This document shows, in pieces, positions 40,565-49,708 of a stretch of 64,000 nt of DNA (position 1 is the stretch's first letter; each line of letters opens with the position of its first letter). A model generated the notes under the pieces. It did no database searches and had not been told where the DNA came from. It saw only the letters and a list, made by a program, of their open reading frames with translations. Made by a program: the position numbers and the translations under genes. Origin of the DNA: Nocardia brasiliensis NBRC 14402 (GTDB lineage Bacteria > Actinomycetota > Actinomycetes > Mycobacteriales > Mycobacteriaceae); contig NZ_BAFT02000010.1 in assembly GCF_000308475.2 (NCBI RefSeq), positions 1-64,000 on the forward strand, read 5' to 3'.

Positions 40565-41974
40565 TCAGCTGCGCAGGCTGCCCGGGTAGAGATACTCGTC
40601 CGGCGGCGGGGCGGCCTGATCGAGCCAGGCACCGAAGAAGCCGGTGAGATCCGTCGGCGATTTGGACTGCACGAACTTGCGGAACTCCGGCATCGACGCG
40701 TTACCGTAGACGTGATTCATGTTGAATTCCCTTACCGCGCCGAAGAACGCGGCGTCGCCGAGTTGCCTGCGCAGCGCGTGCAGGAACAGCGGGCCGCGGT
40801 AGTAGACGGAGGTGAATTCGTTTCCGGCGCCCGGGTTCGCCAGCGGGATCTGCCAGAACTCGTTGTTGTCCAGGTACTTCTGCAGCGTCTGGCGATACTC
40901 CGCGTCGACGTCCTTGCCCTCCTTCTGCTCCGGCCACAGGTAGTCGGCGGTGTAGCTGGCGAAGCATTCGTTCAGGCAGATATCGGACCACTGGCGCACC
41001 GACACCGAATCGCCCCACCACTGGTGTGCGATCTCGTGCACCACGGTCGGCAGATCGGTCCACGGCGCGTAGATCGGCCGGGTCTGGGTCTCCAGCGAGA
41101 ACATGATGTCGGCATCCACGTAGATGCCGCCCGAGGTCTCGAACGGGTAAGGGCCGTACAGGCTTTCGATGAAGTCGAGGATCTCCGGCAGCCGCTGCTC
41201 GGTCTCCCGGTTGCGCTCGGCCTCCGGGGCGAAGGCGCTGATCAGCGGGGTGCCGTCGGCGCGGCGCTGCTCCAGGAAGCTGAACTTGTCGATCGCGACC
41301 GTGGTCAGGTAACCGACCACCGGCTGGTTCACCGCCCAGCTGACCGTGCGCCGGTCGCCCTGCACCGCGTCCTGCGTGCGCAGACCGTTGGAGACCACCT
41401 CCCACTCCGCCGGGACCGTCGCGTGCAGCGCGAAAGTCGCCTTGTCCAGCGGCGTGTCGTTGAGCGGGTACCAGGTCGAGGCGGAGTGCGGCTCGCCTGC
41501 GGCGAAGGCGCCGCCGCTCGGCGCGTAGGTCCAGCCGTCACCCTCGGTGTTCTCGGCGGTGCCCGCGTAGTCCACGGTCACGGTGAACAACAGGCCGGGC
41601 AGCAGCGGCAGCATCGGGGTCACGGTGAGTTCGTGCTCGCCGTTGCGGGCGAACGACGCGGGCTGGTTGTTCACCGAGACCCTCCGCACGTCCGGACCCG
41701 CGAAATCCAGGTTGAACATGCGCAACGCCTGGGTGGCGACGGCATCGATCCGGGTGGACCCGGTGAGCTGATGACTCGGCGGGTCGTACTCGATGGTGAC
41801 GTCGTAGTGGCGGGCGTCGTAGCCGCCGTTGCCGTCCAGCGGGTAGTACGGATCCCCGAGACCCGGCGCACCGACCGTCGGATCCGGCGGCGGGTCTGCC
41901 GCGGCGGGCACCGAGACGGTGACGAGCGCTCCGGCGACCGCGGCACATACCAAGCCGGCGAACCTCATTCGCAC
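40565..41974 (-). CDS. Secreted M1-family metallopeptidase
   Basis: A 469-residue M1 aminopeptidase-type enzyme with a Sec signal peptide (cleavage near SVPAAADPPP, about 26). The zinc motif HEIAHQWWG lies near 310 with the third ligand in LNECFASY near 333. The DYAGTAENTEGDGW and STWYPLNDTP segments fit the substrate-binding N-domain, and the short C-terminal domain suggests the compact PepN-like form. It would trim extracellular peptides. GTG 41974 is used; ATG 41968 is an alternative. No classic GAMEN exopeptidase motif is seen (SGGIYVD instead), so exopeptidase specificity is uncertain. Confidence 0.87.
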   Translation of the reverse strand: MRMRFAGLVCAAVAGALVTVSVPAAADPPPDPTVGAPGLGDPYYPLDGNGGYDARHYDVTIEYDPPSHQLTGSTRIDAVATQALRMFNLDFAGPDVRRVSVNNQPASFARNGEHELTVTPMLPLLPGLLFTVTVDYAGTAENTEGDGWTYAPSGGAFAAGEPHSASTWYPLNDTPLDKATFALHATVPAEWEVVSNGLRTQDAVQGDRRTVSWAVNQPVVGYLTTVAIDKFSFLEQRRADGTPLISAFAPEAERNRETEQRLPEILDFIESLYGPYPFETSGGIYVDADIMFSLETQTRPIYAPWTDLPTVVHEIAHQWWGDSVSVRQWSDICLNECFASYTADYLWPEQKEGKDVDAEYRQTLQKYLDNNEFWQIPLANPGAGNEFTSVYYRGPLFLHALRRQLGDAAFFGAVREFNMNHVYGNASMPEFRKFVQSKSPTDLTGFFGAWLDQAAPPPDEYLYPGSLRS

Positions 41975-42041
41975 ACCACCCCTTTTTCGCCGCCGGGCAT
42001 TTCGGTACGGGCGTACCGAGCCTCGGTGGATGGTAGTCGGT

Positions 42042-42680
42042 TCAGTCGGCGCTGCCGGTCAGTGCCACCGACGCGCCGAGGCCGACGATCATCATCCCGC
42101 CTGCACCGCCGACCGCTTCCAACCTACGCGGCGAGCGCGCGAACCACGACCGCGCCGAGGCCGCCAGCAGTGCCCACGCACTGTCGCACACCACCGCGAT
42201 GGCCAGGAACAGCGAGCCGAGAATCAGGAACTGCAGCTGCAGCGAGCCGACCGCCGGATCGGCGAAATGCGGCAGGATCGCCGCGAAGAACACGATGGCC
42301 TTCGGGTTGGTGAGCCCCACGAGCACGCTCTGCCGCAGCACCTTCGTGGTGGGCACGACCGGAACGTCGGCGCCCAGCGCGGCGCGCAGCGACTTGCGCT
42401 CCCGGATCGCCTGGATGCCGATATAGATCAGATACAGCGCACCGGCGAACTTGATCACCGCGAGCGCCAAGGCCGACGCCATGAGCAGGGTGCCGAGCCC
42501 CACCGCGACCAGGAGCAGCACGAAGAAGACGCCGATGCAGTGCCCGGCCACCGAGAGCAGCGCCGCGCGCCGGCCCAGGGTCAGCGCCCGGCCGATGGTG
42601 AACAGCACGCCGGGACCGGGCACGATGATGAGGACGACCGCCGCGGCCAGAAACGCCAGCAGGTTGGACAGTGGAACCAT
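42042..42680 (-). CDS. LysE-family amino-acid exporter
   Basis: A 212-residue inner-membrane protein of six helices. VLIIVPGPGVLFTIGRAL near the N-terminus is the LysE/RhtB signature, and GLTNPKAIVFFAAILPHF is the second conserved motif. Members export lysine, homoserine or similar amino acids; the substrate here is unknown. It lies between the DUF3239 and M1 genes on the same strand without obvious coupling. Confidence 0.88.
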   Translation of the reverse strand: MVPLSNLLAFLAAAVVLIIVPGPGVLFTIGRALTLGRRAALLSVAGHCIGVFFVLLLVAVGLGTLLMASALALAVIKFAGALYLIYIGIQAIRERKSLRAALGADVPVVPTTKVLRQSVLVGLTNPKAIVFFAAILPHFADPAVGSLQLQFLILGSLFLAIAVVCDSAWALLAASARSWFARSPRRLEAVGGAGGMMIVGLGASVALTGSAD

Positions 42681-42743
42681 CTTCGGAGTCTATGCGCAGT
42701 GGCAACCCGAATTAAGGGAGATCAGAAGCGGACTCGTCGCCGG

Positions 42744-43412
42744 TCAGGAACCCAGGTCGCCGGGCAACTGGTGCGGATCGAGCAGCAGGCGCCGGGCCGG
42801 AGCGCGGCGCACCTTGTCGGCGAGCGCGAGATTGTCGGTGAGCAGCCGCCATTCGACGTCGCTGATCGCTTCCCTGGCACGTTCGATGACGGCTGCGTCG
42901 GTGGTGCCCCAGGCGATGGGCATCGCACTGACCGACTGCCAGCGCTCCCCCACCTGCCGCGGCGCCCGATCGGTGCGCACCGCGACTGCGGGCACCCGCT
43001 CGCCCGCTTTCGCCGCGTGCCCCGGCAGCGCGCGGACCTTACGGATGACCAGCGCGTAGTGCGAGTCGGTGGCGCCCGGCTTGGCCACGTCGACCAGCGC
43101 CAGCAGCACCACGCCGGACGGGTAGGTCTCCGAGATGACCGCGGGCACCAGTTCGCCGTCGGCATACAGCTTGTCCATGCTGGCGTGTCGCGAGGTCCAG
43201 ACGGCCACCCACACCGATACCACCGCGCCGAGCACGAACGCGACCGCCAGCAGATAGGCCCACGGATGGTCGAGCCAGATCAGATACGCCGCGCCGGTGG
43301 TCGCGATGATCCCCGCCGCGATCGCCATGATGCGCAGCCGTCGCTGGTCGGCGAACACCTCGTTGACCGCATGGGCATGTTTGCGGTCGACCGGGAATTC
43401 GAAGCGTCGCAC
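42744..43412 (-). CDS. DUF3239 membrane protein
   Basis: A 222-residue protein with two adjacent membrane helices (about 27-45 and 52-70) near the N-terminus and a long cytoplasmic domain containing DGELVPAVISETYPSGVVLLALVDVAKPG, MPIAWGTTDAAVI and a C-terminal Arg-rich segment. This fits the mycolata DUF3239 family, function unknown. GTG 43412 starts the gene. Confidence 0.75.
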   Translation of the reverse strand: MRRFEFPVDRKHAHAVNEVFADQRRLRIMAIAAGIIATTGAAYLIWLDHPWAYLLAVAFVLGAVVSVWVAVWTSRHASMDKLYADGELVPAVISETYPSGVVLLALVDVAKPGATDSHYALVIRKVRALPGHAAKAGERVPAVAVRTDRAPRQVGERWQSVSAMPIAWGTTDAAVIERAREAISDVEWRLLTDNLALADKVRRAPARRLLLDPHQLPGDLGS

Positions 43413-43453
43413 GTCCCTATTCCTAGCACAGCTTGCGGAGGAATTGTCTCCGC

Positions 43454-45112
43454 TTATCCGATGGCCGGACCGAGCAGGTCGTCTGCGTCGGTGATGCGAT
43501 AGGCATACCCCTGTTCGGCGAGAAAACGCTGGCGATGCGCGGCGTATTCGGCGTCGAGGGTGTCTCTGGCCACCACCGAATAGAAATGCGCTTGGCCACC
43601 ATCGTGTTTCGGCCGCAGCAGCCGACCGAGACGCTGCGCCTCCTCCTGCCGGGAACCGAACGTACCCGAAACCTGCACCGCGACCGAGGCTTCCGGCAGA
43701 TCGATGGAGAAGTTCGCCACCTTGCTCACCACCAGCACGGGGACCTCACCCTGCCGGAACGCTTCGAAGAGCTCTTCTCGCTCTTTGGTTTTCGTCGAAC
43801 CCTGGATCACCGGCGCGTTGAGCGCGGCGCCCAATTCGTCGAGCTGGTCCAGGTACGCGCCGATCACCAGCGTCGGCGCGTCCGCGTGCTTGGCCAGAAT
43901 CGACTGCACCACCGGGATTTTCGTGCGTGCGGTGGAGCACAGCTTGTAGCGCTCCTCCGGTTCCGCCGTCGCGTAGGCCATCCGCTCCGCGTCGGTGAGC
44001 GTCACCCGCACCTCGACGCAGTCGGCCGGGGCGATCCAGCCCTGCGCCTCGATGTCCTTCCACGGCGCATCGTAACGCTTCGGGCCGATCAGCGAGAAGA
44101 CGTCGCCCTCGCGGCCGTCCTCCCGGACCAGGGTCGCGGTCAGGCCGAGGCGCCGACGCGACTGCAGATCGGCGGTCATCCGGAAGACCGGCGCGGGCAG
44201 CAGGTGCACCTCGTCGTAGATGACCAGGCCCCAGTCGCGGCTGTCGAACAGTTCCAGGTGCTTGTACTCGCCCTTGGTCCGCCGGGTGATCACCTGATAG
44301 GTGGCGATGGTGACCGGGCGGATCTCCTTGCGCTCGCCCGAATACTCGCCGATCTCGTCCTCGGTGAGCGAGGTGCGCGCCAGCAGCTCGCGCCGCCACT
44401 GCCGACCGGCCACGGTGTTGGTGACCAGGATCAACGTGGTCGCCTTCGCCTTGGCCATCGCGGCCGCGCCGACCATGGTCTTGCCCGCGCCACACGGCAG
44501 CACGACGACGCCGGACCCGCCCGCCCAGAACGAGTCGGCGGCCAGTTCCTGATAGTCGCGCAGATGCCACTTGTCATCGCTGTAGTCCAGGTCGATGGGG
44601 TGCGCTTCGCCGTCGACGTAGCCGGCCAGGTCCTCCGCGGGCCAGCCGATCTTCAACAGCATCTGCTTGATCCGCCCGCGCTCGGAGGCGTGCACGACCA
44701 CCGTGTCGTCGTCCAGCCTGGCGCCGAGCATCGGCGCGATCTTCTTGTGCCGCAGCACTTCTTCCAGCACCGCGCGGTCCAGGCTGACCAGGGTCAAACC
44801 GTGTGCCGGATGCTTGACCAGCTGCAACCGCCCGTACCGGGCCATGGTGTCCACCACGTCCACCAGCAGCGGCTGCGGCACCGCGTACCGGGAGAAGCTG
44901 ACCAGCGCGTCCACCACCTGCTCGGCGTCGTGCCCTGCCGCCCGCGCGTTCCACAGCGCCAACGGCGTCACCCGATAGGTGTGCACGTGCTCCGGCGCCC
45001 GCTCCAGCTCGGCGAACGGCGCGATGGCCTGCCGCGCCGCGTCGGCCAACTCGTGGTCGACCTCCAGCAGCAGCGTCTTGTCACTCTGCACAATCAGCGG
45101 ACCGTCCGTCAC
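43454..45112 (-). CDS. XPB/ERCC3-type DNA helicase
   Basis: A 552-residue SF2 helicase closely related to M. tuberculosis Rv0861c, a 3'-5' helicase implicated in DNA repair. The N-terminal helicase-C-like domain precedes motor domain 1 with Walker A VVLPCGAGKTM (about 200), DEVH (about 298) and LGLTATLVREDG; motor domain 2 has VIGAYLDQLDELG and QRLGRLLRPK (motif VI). The RED-type loop of XPB is seen in REDGREGD. GTG 45112 after GAGGAGG is preferred to ATG 45127, matching MTDGPLIVQ in mycobacteria. The Rv0862c-like protein lies 5 kb away. Confidence 0.93.
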   Translation of the reverse strand: MTDGPLIVQSDKTLLLEVDHELADAARQAIAPFAELERAPEHVHTYRVTPLALWNARAAGHDAEQVVDALVSFSRYAVPQPLLVDVVDTMARYGRLQLVKHPAHGLTLVSLDRAVLEEVLRHKKIAPMLGARLDDDTVVVHASERGRIKQMLLKIGWPAEDLAGYVDGEAHPIDLDYSDDKWHLRDYQELAADSFWAGGSGVVVLPCGAGKTMVGAAAMAKAKATTLILVTNTVAGRQWRRELLARTSLTEDEIGEYSGERKEIRPVTIATYQVITRRTKGEYKHLELFDSRDWGLVIYDEVHLLPAPVFRMTADLQSRRRLGLTATLVREDGREGDVFSLIGPKRYDAPWKDIEAQGWIAPADCVEVRVTLTDAERMAYATAEPEERYKLCSTARTKIPVVQSILAKHADAPTLVIGAYLDQLDELGAALNAPVIQGSTKTKEREELFEAFRQGEVPVLVVSKVANFSIDLPEASVAVQVSGTFGSRQEEAQRLGRLLRPKHDGGQAHFYSVVARDTLDAEYAAHRQRFLAEQGYAYRITDADDLLGPAIG

Positions 45113-45307
45113 AGCCCCTCCTCGCATCGATTCCCCCTATTCTTCCTGAACCCCCCGACACCCGCCCACGGCCGGTACCGTAACTCTCTGGATCGACGCT
45201 CGACGGCGGGGAACACGAGTGATCTCGACCTGGAACCGCACGAACGTCTGGCGCGTCATAGTTCATGACCAGGTGATCTGAACCAGGTATTGGAGGGGTG
45301 GCTGATC

Positions 45308-45619
45308 ATGGGTGATGGGTCGTGTGTGCGGGTTGATCCTGAGGAAGTCGAGGCGTTGGGGCGTTTGGCGTACAGGATCGCTGAGGAGTGCCGGTCGGGG
45401 TATGCGTCGCTGGTCACCGATGCGAAGTCCACGATCGAGGGGTGGAGCGGCAACAACGCGGGTGCGTTCGGGGCGGCGTGGAACGAGTTCCACGAGGGCG
45501 CCGATCAGGTGTGGGATGCGTTGCTGGAGTTGGCGGGCGGTTTGGGGGTTACTGCCGAGACTTTTCAGTCGGCTGATCAGTCCTTCGCTTCGGGTGTGAG
45601 TTCTCTGGATTTGCCGTGA
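45308..45619 (+). CDS. WXG100-family protein 1 of a type VII toxin module
   Basis: A 103-residue helical hairpin protein. Helix 1 (about 10-40) and helix 2 (about 55-90) flank the turn EGWSGNNAGAF with the W-S-G motif near residue 44. Such EsxA/EsxB-like proteins dimerise and accompany substrates through type VII secretion. The N-terminal helix carries YRIAE, a Y-x3-E sequence, but not in the usual C-terminal secretion-signal position. ATG 45308 follows GGAGGGG. It is the first gene of a same-strand cluster ending at 48043. Confidence 0.8.
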   Translation: MGDGSCVRVDPEEVEALGRLAYRIAEECRSGYASLVTDAKSTIEGWSGNNAGAFGAAWNEFHEGADQVWDALLELAGGLGVTAETFQSADQSFASGVSSLDLP

Positions 45620-45631
45620 AGGGGGGCACTG

Positions 45632-45934
45632 GTGACTGCTGATACGCCGTCGTTCTCGGTCGATCTCGACGCGCTCGAGCAGTTGGCTGCGCGGATGCGT
45701 GGATACAAGGCCGCGGTCGCTGATCGGCTGGCCGAGCTCGAGGCGAAAGCCGCAGAGGTCGAAGGTGTGTGGGTCGGTGCTGCGGCGGTGGCCTATAGCG
45801 ACGCGCACAGGGAGTGGGTCGCGGGGGTGACCGATATGCAGGACGGTCTGGCGGTGTTGGAGACGGCGCTGGCCAAGGCTCACGAAAGCTACACCACTGC
45901 CGGTGCTGAAACGCTGCGAATTCTGGGTGTATGA
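45632..45934 (+). CDS. WXG100-family protein 2 of a type VII toxin module
   Basis: A 100-residue helical hairpin: FSVDLDALEQLAARMRGYK in helix 1, the turn EGVWVGAAAVAY (W-V-G, about 49-51) and helix 2 with VTDMQDGLAVLETALAKA. It is the probable partner of the preceding protein. GTG 45632 follows AAGGGGGG by 5 nt. Its stop overlaps the toxin gene's start as ATGA, so the two are translationally coupled and probably form the loading complex for the toxin. Confidence 0.8.
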   Translation: MTADTPSFSVDLDALEQLAARMRGYKAAVADRLAELEAKAAEVEGVWVGAAAVAYSDAHREWVAGVTDMQDGLAVLETALAKAHESYTTAGAETLRILGV

Positions 45935-47436
45935 GCAAGCTCGAGGTGGACCCCAAGGTCTACTACCAGGCCGCCACCAACTGTTTCGATGCTGCGGCGG
46001 CGTTGAACGACAGCTTCAAATACGTTTTCGGGGAACTCAACAGCTGTGGTCAGATGGCGGGGCGGGACGAGGACGGCCGTGCCTGGGCCGGGTCCTACGA
46101 TGAATCGGCGCGTGAAGCCGTCGCGTTCTTCGACCAGACCTTCGCGACGTTGCGCGCGTATGGCACAGCTCTCAACGACATCGGTTTCGAACACGCCAAA
46201 TCCGATGCGGCGCTGAAGGGCACAACTCAGCCCGACCGTCCCCAAGACGCGGCATCGACGGTGACCTTCGGCCCTTACGCGCTGCCGGCCTCAGCTGCCG
46301 GGGGCACCCCGCAAGGCCTGGCGAAGACCTCTATCGAGGTCCTCGACGCCATCAATTGCCCGCTCCCGGACGGGAACACCGACACTCTGACCCGGGCCGC
46401 CGACGCCTGGAACCGGCTCGGCACGATCTACCAGAACACCAACGCCAAAGACAAGATCACCATCGCGGCAAGCCTTTTCGATGACGTGGTCTCCACGGAC
46501 GCGATACAGGTCCGCGAAGACCTCGCGACCATCGAGACCTCGATCGCCGGGCTGCTCGACACGTGCAAAGCGATCAGTAAGACCTGCACCGATTACAAAG
46601 AATCAATCGTCGAGCTCCGCAACGAGATCAAAGGCTTCATCGAGGCCATCATCCAGGAAGCCGCGATCGACGCCGCGGTCACCGTCATCGCCACCTGCCT
46701 CACCGGAGTCGGCGGCCTCATCGCCGGCGCCAAAGCAGTCGAATCCGCCCGCCGCTGGGCCGGGAAAATCAAAGCCGCAGTCAGCGCCTGGCGAGCACGC
46801 AAAGCCCTACAGCTCAAAGGCCTCGCCGCAGACGCGAGGGCGGTCCTGGCAAGGGGCAAGAAGGCCATCGAGGATCTGCGAAACCGGCTCCGAAGGAGAA
46901 AGGGTGACGACCGCGATCCGAGCAGCCCGGACCACGGCAATACCCCGAAGGTACCGCTGCCGAATTATAAATCGACAGGAATGGATCCACATTACGCAGG
47001 CGAAGAAATTCCCGGCAATTCCATCTGGCCAGGATCTCAGGTAAAGTATCTCACCGACGAGGAACGTGAAGCATATCAGCTGACGGTCAAGAACGGAAAA
47101 ATATACGACGCCACCGGCAGCTTGTTCGACACAACCACTGCACAGACGGCGCACTCGGGCACAGGACGAGCAATATTTGTAATGGACGAGAAAGGCAATC
47201 TCTACGCCTCTACAAACCATGCGATAGGCGAGTTCCACCACTCCAGCTTCCTCGGCGGCAAGCCGGTGTCGGGTGCAGGCGAGCTACAAGTAGTAAACGG
47301 CGAACTCAAGCTGGTTACCGACCAGAGTGGGCACTACAAACCTTCGCGAGAATACACCGAGCAAGTACTTGACCGGCTCAGGAATCAAGGTGTGTCCATT
47401 GACGCTTCACAAGTCAAGATGACCGCCCCCAACTGA
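45931..47436 (+). CDS. WXG/LXG-type polymorphic toxin candidate
   Basis: A 501-residue protein. The N-terminal 90 residues look like a WXG100-like trafficking domain (AWAGSYDESAREAVAFF has the W-x-G turn). The middle (about 130-330) is helical, with a Gly/Ala-rich hydrophobic stretch AVTVIATCLTGVGGLIAGAK and a highly basic segment RKKGDD preceding the tip. The C-terminal 120 residues form a separate module with FHHSSFLGGKPVSGAGE and DQSGHYKPS, an arrangement found at the ends of polymorphic toxins; its activity is unknown to me. This tip is markedly AT-richer than the rest, suggesting exchange. The candidate immunity gene follows. Confidence 0.75.
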   Translation: MSKLEVDPKVYYQAATNCFDAAAALNDSFKYVFGELNSCGQMAGRDEDGRAWAGSYDESAREAVAFFDQTFATLRAYGTALNDIGFEHAKSDAALKGTTQPDRPQDAASTVTFGPYALPASAAGGTPQGLAKTSIEVLDAINCPLPDGNTDTLTRAADAWNRLGTIYQNTNAKDKITIAASLFDDVVSTDAIQVREDLATIETSIAGLLDTCKAISKTCTDYKESIVELRNEIKGFIEAIIQEAAIDAAVTVIATCLTGVGGLIAGAKAVESARRWAGKIKAAVSAWRARKALQLKGLAADARAVLARGKKAIEDLRNRLRRRKGDDRDPSSPDHGNTPKVPLPNYKSTGMDPHYAGEEIPGNSIWPGSQVKYLTDEEREAYQLTVKNGKIYDATGSLFDTTTAQTAHSGTGRAIFVMDEKGNLYASTNHAIGEFHHSSFLGGKPVSGAGELQVVNGELKLVTDQSGHYKPSREYTEQVLDRLRNQGVSIDASQVKMTAPN

Positions 47437-47449
47437 CAGAGAGGACCAA

Positions 47450-48043
47450 ATGAGTAACGAATGGCGTCCAGTGTTGAATACCGTCCTCTACATGGCACAA
47501 TTCTCCGAGCTGGACGAGAACGAAGCACGTCGCATTGCCGAAAGTCTTTTGGCCAAGCCGCCGGGGGACTTTACCATCGAAAAGACGTACCAATCTCTTG
47601 CCGATGCCATTGCCGCAGGGGAAGAGCTCGACACAATCGTGCAGATGAGACAATCACCTCAGGTCATTCGAAAGTTTCTCGAGCGCATCGTAGACGAACT
47701 CGACGGCAAGCGACCGTGGACAATTCCGGCCGTCAGAGAGATTTCGATATCTCGATGGGCCGATTTTGCATCGCTGCAGCCGATCGCGCAGATCTCGACT
47801 CCATGGCCCGCCATCGAAGGCAAGGTAGGAAAGACATTCAAGGCGGTCGATGGCGGCGAAGGGTTGATTGTGATGCTGCGCTCGGGGATCACCCTCGGTT
47901 TGGCGTGGCCGAGTCGCATCGGCAAATCCGCTACTGACGTACTGGTGCCAGAGGGCTCCGCTGGATCATCGGTGATTGTTCAAGAACTCATCGAATCGAC
48001 CGCACTGAAAATAGACGACATCACGATACTCGAGCGCGGCTGA
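47450..48043 (+). CDS. Candidate immunity protein
   Basis: A 197-residue soluble acidic protein, no signal peptide or membrane helix, starting at ATG 47450 with GAGAGGACC upstream, 13 nt after the toxin stop. Its lower GC matches the toxin tip, not the chromosome. The position, size and co-orientation fit a cognate immunity protein; no named immunity family is recognised. The last residues, DDITILERG, are followed by a convergent GNAT gene. Confidence 0.55.
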   Translation: MSNEWRPVLNTVLYMAQFSELDENEARRIAESLLAKPPGDFTIEKTYQSLADAIAAGEELDTIVQMRQSPQVIRKFLERIVDELDGKRPWTIPAVREISISRWADFASLQPIAQISTPWPAIEGKVGKTFKAVDGGEGLIVMLRSGITLGLAWPSRIGKSATDVLVPEGSAGSSVIVQELIESTALKIDDITILERG

Positions 48044-48089
48044 TCAACGGCGGCTACCGCACACCACGGGAATCGGGGTGGGGGCGGGG

Positions 48090-48692
48090 TCAGTGGGGGT
48101 GTGGGGAGGGTTCGAGGGTGCGGTGGAATTCGGCGGGCCAGTCGGCGACGGGGCCGGCGGGGTCGGTGTTGAGGCGGGCGGCGAGCCAGTGGTCGCGGCG
48201 GCGGCCGCGCTGCAGGCTGCCGAGCCGGGACAGGCCCTCGTAGCGGAAGCCGGTGCGGCGGACCACGGCGGCCGAAGGATAGTTGCCGACGAACGCACGC
48301 CAGCTGATGCGTTGCAGCGCGAGCCGGTCGGGACGGAAGCCGTAGTCGCAGACCAGCGCGACAGACTGGCTCATCAGGCCGCGCGAGCGGACCCGCGGCG
48401 CCAGCCAGTAGCCGATCTCGGCGGACGATTCGTCGCGTTCACCGAGACCGATCATGCCGACGACGGGTCCGTCGGCGCGCTCGCGCACCGCCCAGGTCGG
48501 GCTCTTACCCGCCCAACCGGGTCCGACGATGTCCTCGATGAAGGTTTTCGCGTTCTCGCGGGTGTACGGCACCGGAATGGTCACCCATTCGCCGATGGAC
48601 GGATGCTGACAACACTCGGTGATGGCGTCGATGTCCTCGCTCGTGGGGATCGACAGCCATACCGTTCCGTTCGTCAGCACCTGTGCATCCAT
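48090..48692 (-). CDS. GNAT-family N-acetyltransferase
   Basis: A 200-residue RimJ/RimL-like acetyltransferase. Motif A-type acetyl-CoA contacts appear in IGYWLAPRVRSRGLMSQSV (about 92-110), and RISWRAFVGNYPSAAVVRRTGFRYEG is the motif B region with the conserved N-x2-S. The substrate is unknown. It starts at ATG 48692 and converges on the immunity gene. It probably marks the return to chromosomal backbone after the toxin module. Confidence 0.85.
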   Translation of the reverse strand: MDAQVLTNGTVWLSIPTSEDIDAITECCQHPSIGEWVTIPVPYTRENAKTFIEDIVGPGWAGKSPTWAVRERADGPVVGMIGLGERDESSAEIGYWLAPRVRSRGLMSQSVALVCDYGFRPDRLALQRISWRAFVGNYPSAAVVRRTGFRYEGLSRLGSLQRGRRRDHWLAARLNTDPAGPVADWPAEFHRTLEPSPHPH

Positions 48693-48799
48693 CGAGTCAT
48701 GTTGTCATGAACAGCGCGGACAGTTCACGGGGTTTCGCGCGCGTTGCCCGGACGGCACCGGGGTAAACCCCGTCTAGGACAGATCGTAGAATCGTCTCG

Positions 48800-49708
48800 A
48801 TGGTTGCCGCTCTGCTTGCCGGACAGTTCGAATCACATCGAGCGCATCTGCTCTCGGTCGCGTATCGGCTGACGGGCAGCGTCGGCGACGCCGAGGACGC
48901 GGTGCAGGAGAGCTGGCTGCGCCTGGCGGGAGCGCATCAATCCGAGATCGACGATCTGCGCGCCTGGTTGACCACCGTGGTGAGCCGGATCTGCCTGGAC
49001 CGCTTGCGCAGTGCCGCGGTGCGCCGGGAAAGCTATGTGGGCCAATGGCTGCCGGAACCCGTGGTGACCGGCCGCGCCAGGTCGAGCATGCCGGACCCCC
49101 TGGAGATCGTGGTCCGCCACCAGGACTACCGCCTTGCGGCAATGGTGGTGCTGGACAGCCTGACTCCGCCCCAGCGCGTGGCTTTCGTACTGCACGAAGG
49201 CCTTTCGGTGCCGTTCACCGAGATCGCGCAGCTGCTCGACGTCTCGCCGGAGGCGGCGCGCCAGCTCGCCGCGCGGGCGCGCAAGGCCGTGGCGCACACC
49301 CCGCCGCCGGTGCCCGACGCCGAGCACGAGGCCGCCGTACACCGCTTCCTGGACGCGTTGGGTTCGGGTGACGTGCGCGCGGTTGCCGCTGCGCTGCACC
49401 CGGATTCGATCGTGATCGGCGACGCCGATGGCACCACGTCCACCGCGATCAACGTCGTGCGGGGCGCGGACCGGATCGCGCGGTTCTATCTGGGCATCGT
49501 GCGCAAATACGGCATGACGCCGGACGCGGCGGACCCCATGTTCACCGCCGAACTCGTCTCGGTGAACGGACAGCTCGGCGTCGCGGTCACCGCGGCCGAC
49601 GAGGAACGCCCGGCGCGGGTGATCGGATTCACCATCCGCGACGGACTGGTCTGGGGTACCTACGACCTGGCGAACCCGGCGAAGCTCACCGGCGTGCGGC
49701 TCGGCTGA
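48800..49708 (+). CDS. sigJ: ECF sigma factor SigJ (ECF41-like, SnoaL-like C-terminus)
   Basis: A 302-residue extracytoplasmic-function sigma factor very like M. tuberculosis SigJ. Region 2 has LLSVAYRLTGSVGDAEDAVQE and region 4 VLHEGLSVPFTEIAQLLDVSPEAARQLAARARKAV; a fused SnoaL/NTF2-like domain (about 185-302) ends in DLANPAKLTG, matching the NP-K motif of ECF41 sigmas in which the C-terminal domain modulates activity. No anti-sigma gene is adjacent. TAGAAT ends 7 nt before ATG 48800, so the message is probably leaderless. ECF41 genes are normally beside COE-type genes; the closest here is at 54994-55464. Confidence 0.88.
   Translation: MVAALLAGQFESHRAHLLSVAYRLTGSVGDAEDAVQESWLRLAGAHQSEIDDLRAWLTTVVSRICLDRLRSAAVRRESYVGQWLPEPVVTGRARSSMPDPLEIVVRHQDYRLAAMVVLDSLTPPQRVAFVLHEGLSVPFTEIAQLLDVSPEAARQLAARARKAVAHTPPPVPDAEHEAAVHRFLDALGSGDVRAVAAALHPDSIVIGDADGTTSTAINVVRGADRIARFYLGIVRKYGMTPDAADPMFTAELVSVNGQLGVAVTAADEERPARVIGFTIRDGLVWGTYDLANPAKLTGVRLG

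Noticed and set aside
45290..45307. Start of the first WXG100 protein at 45290
   Set aside because: The GGAGGGG ribosome site lies inside this extension and is correctly spaced for ATG 45308.
45931..47436. PPE-family protein
   Set aside because: There is no PPE N-terminal motif; the W-x-G hairpin and toxin-like tip fit a WXG/LXG-type toxin better.
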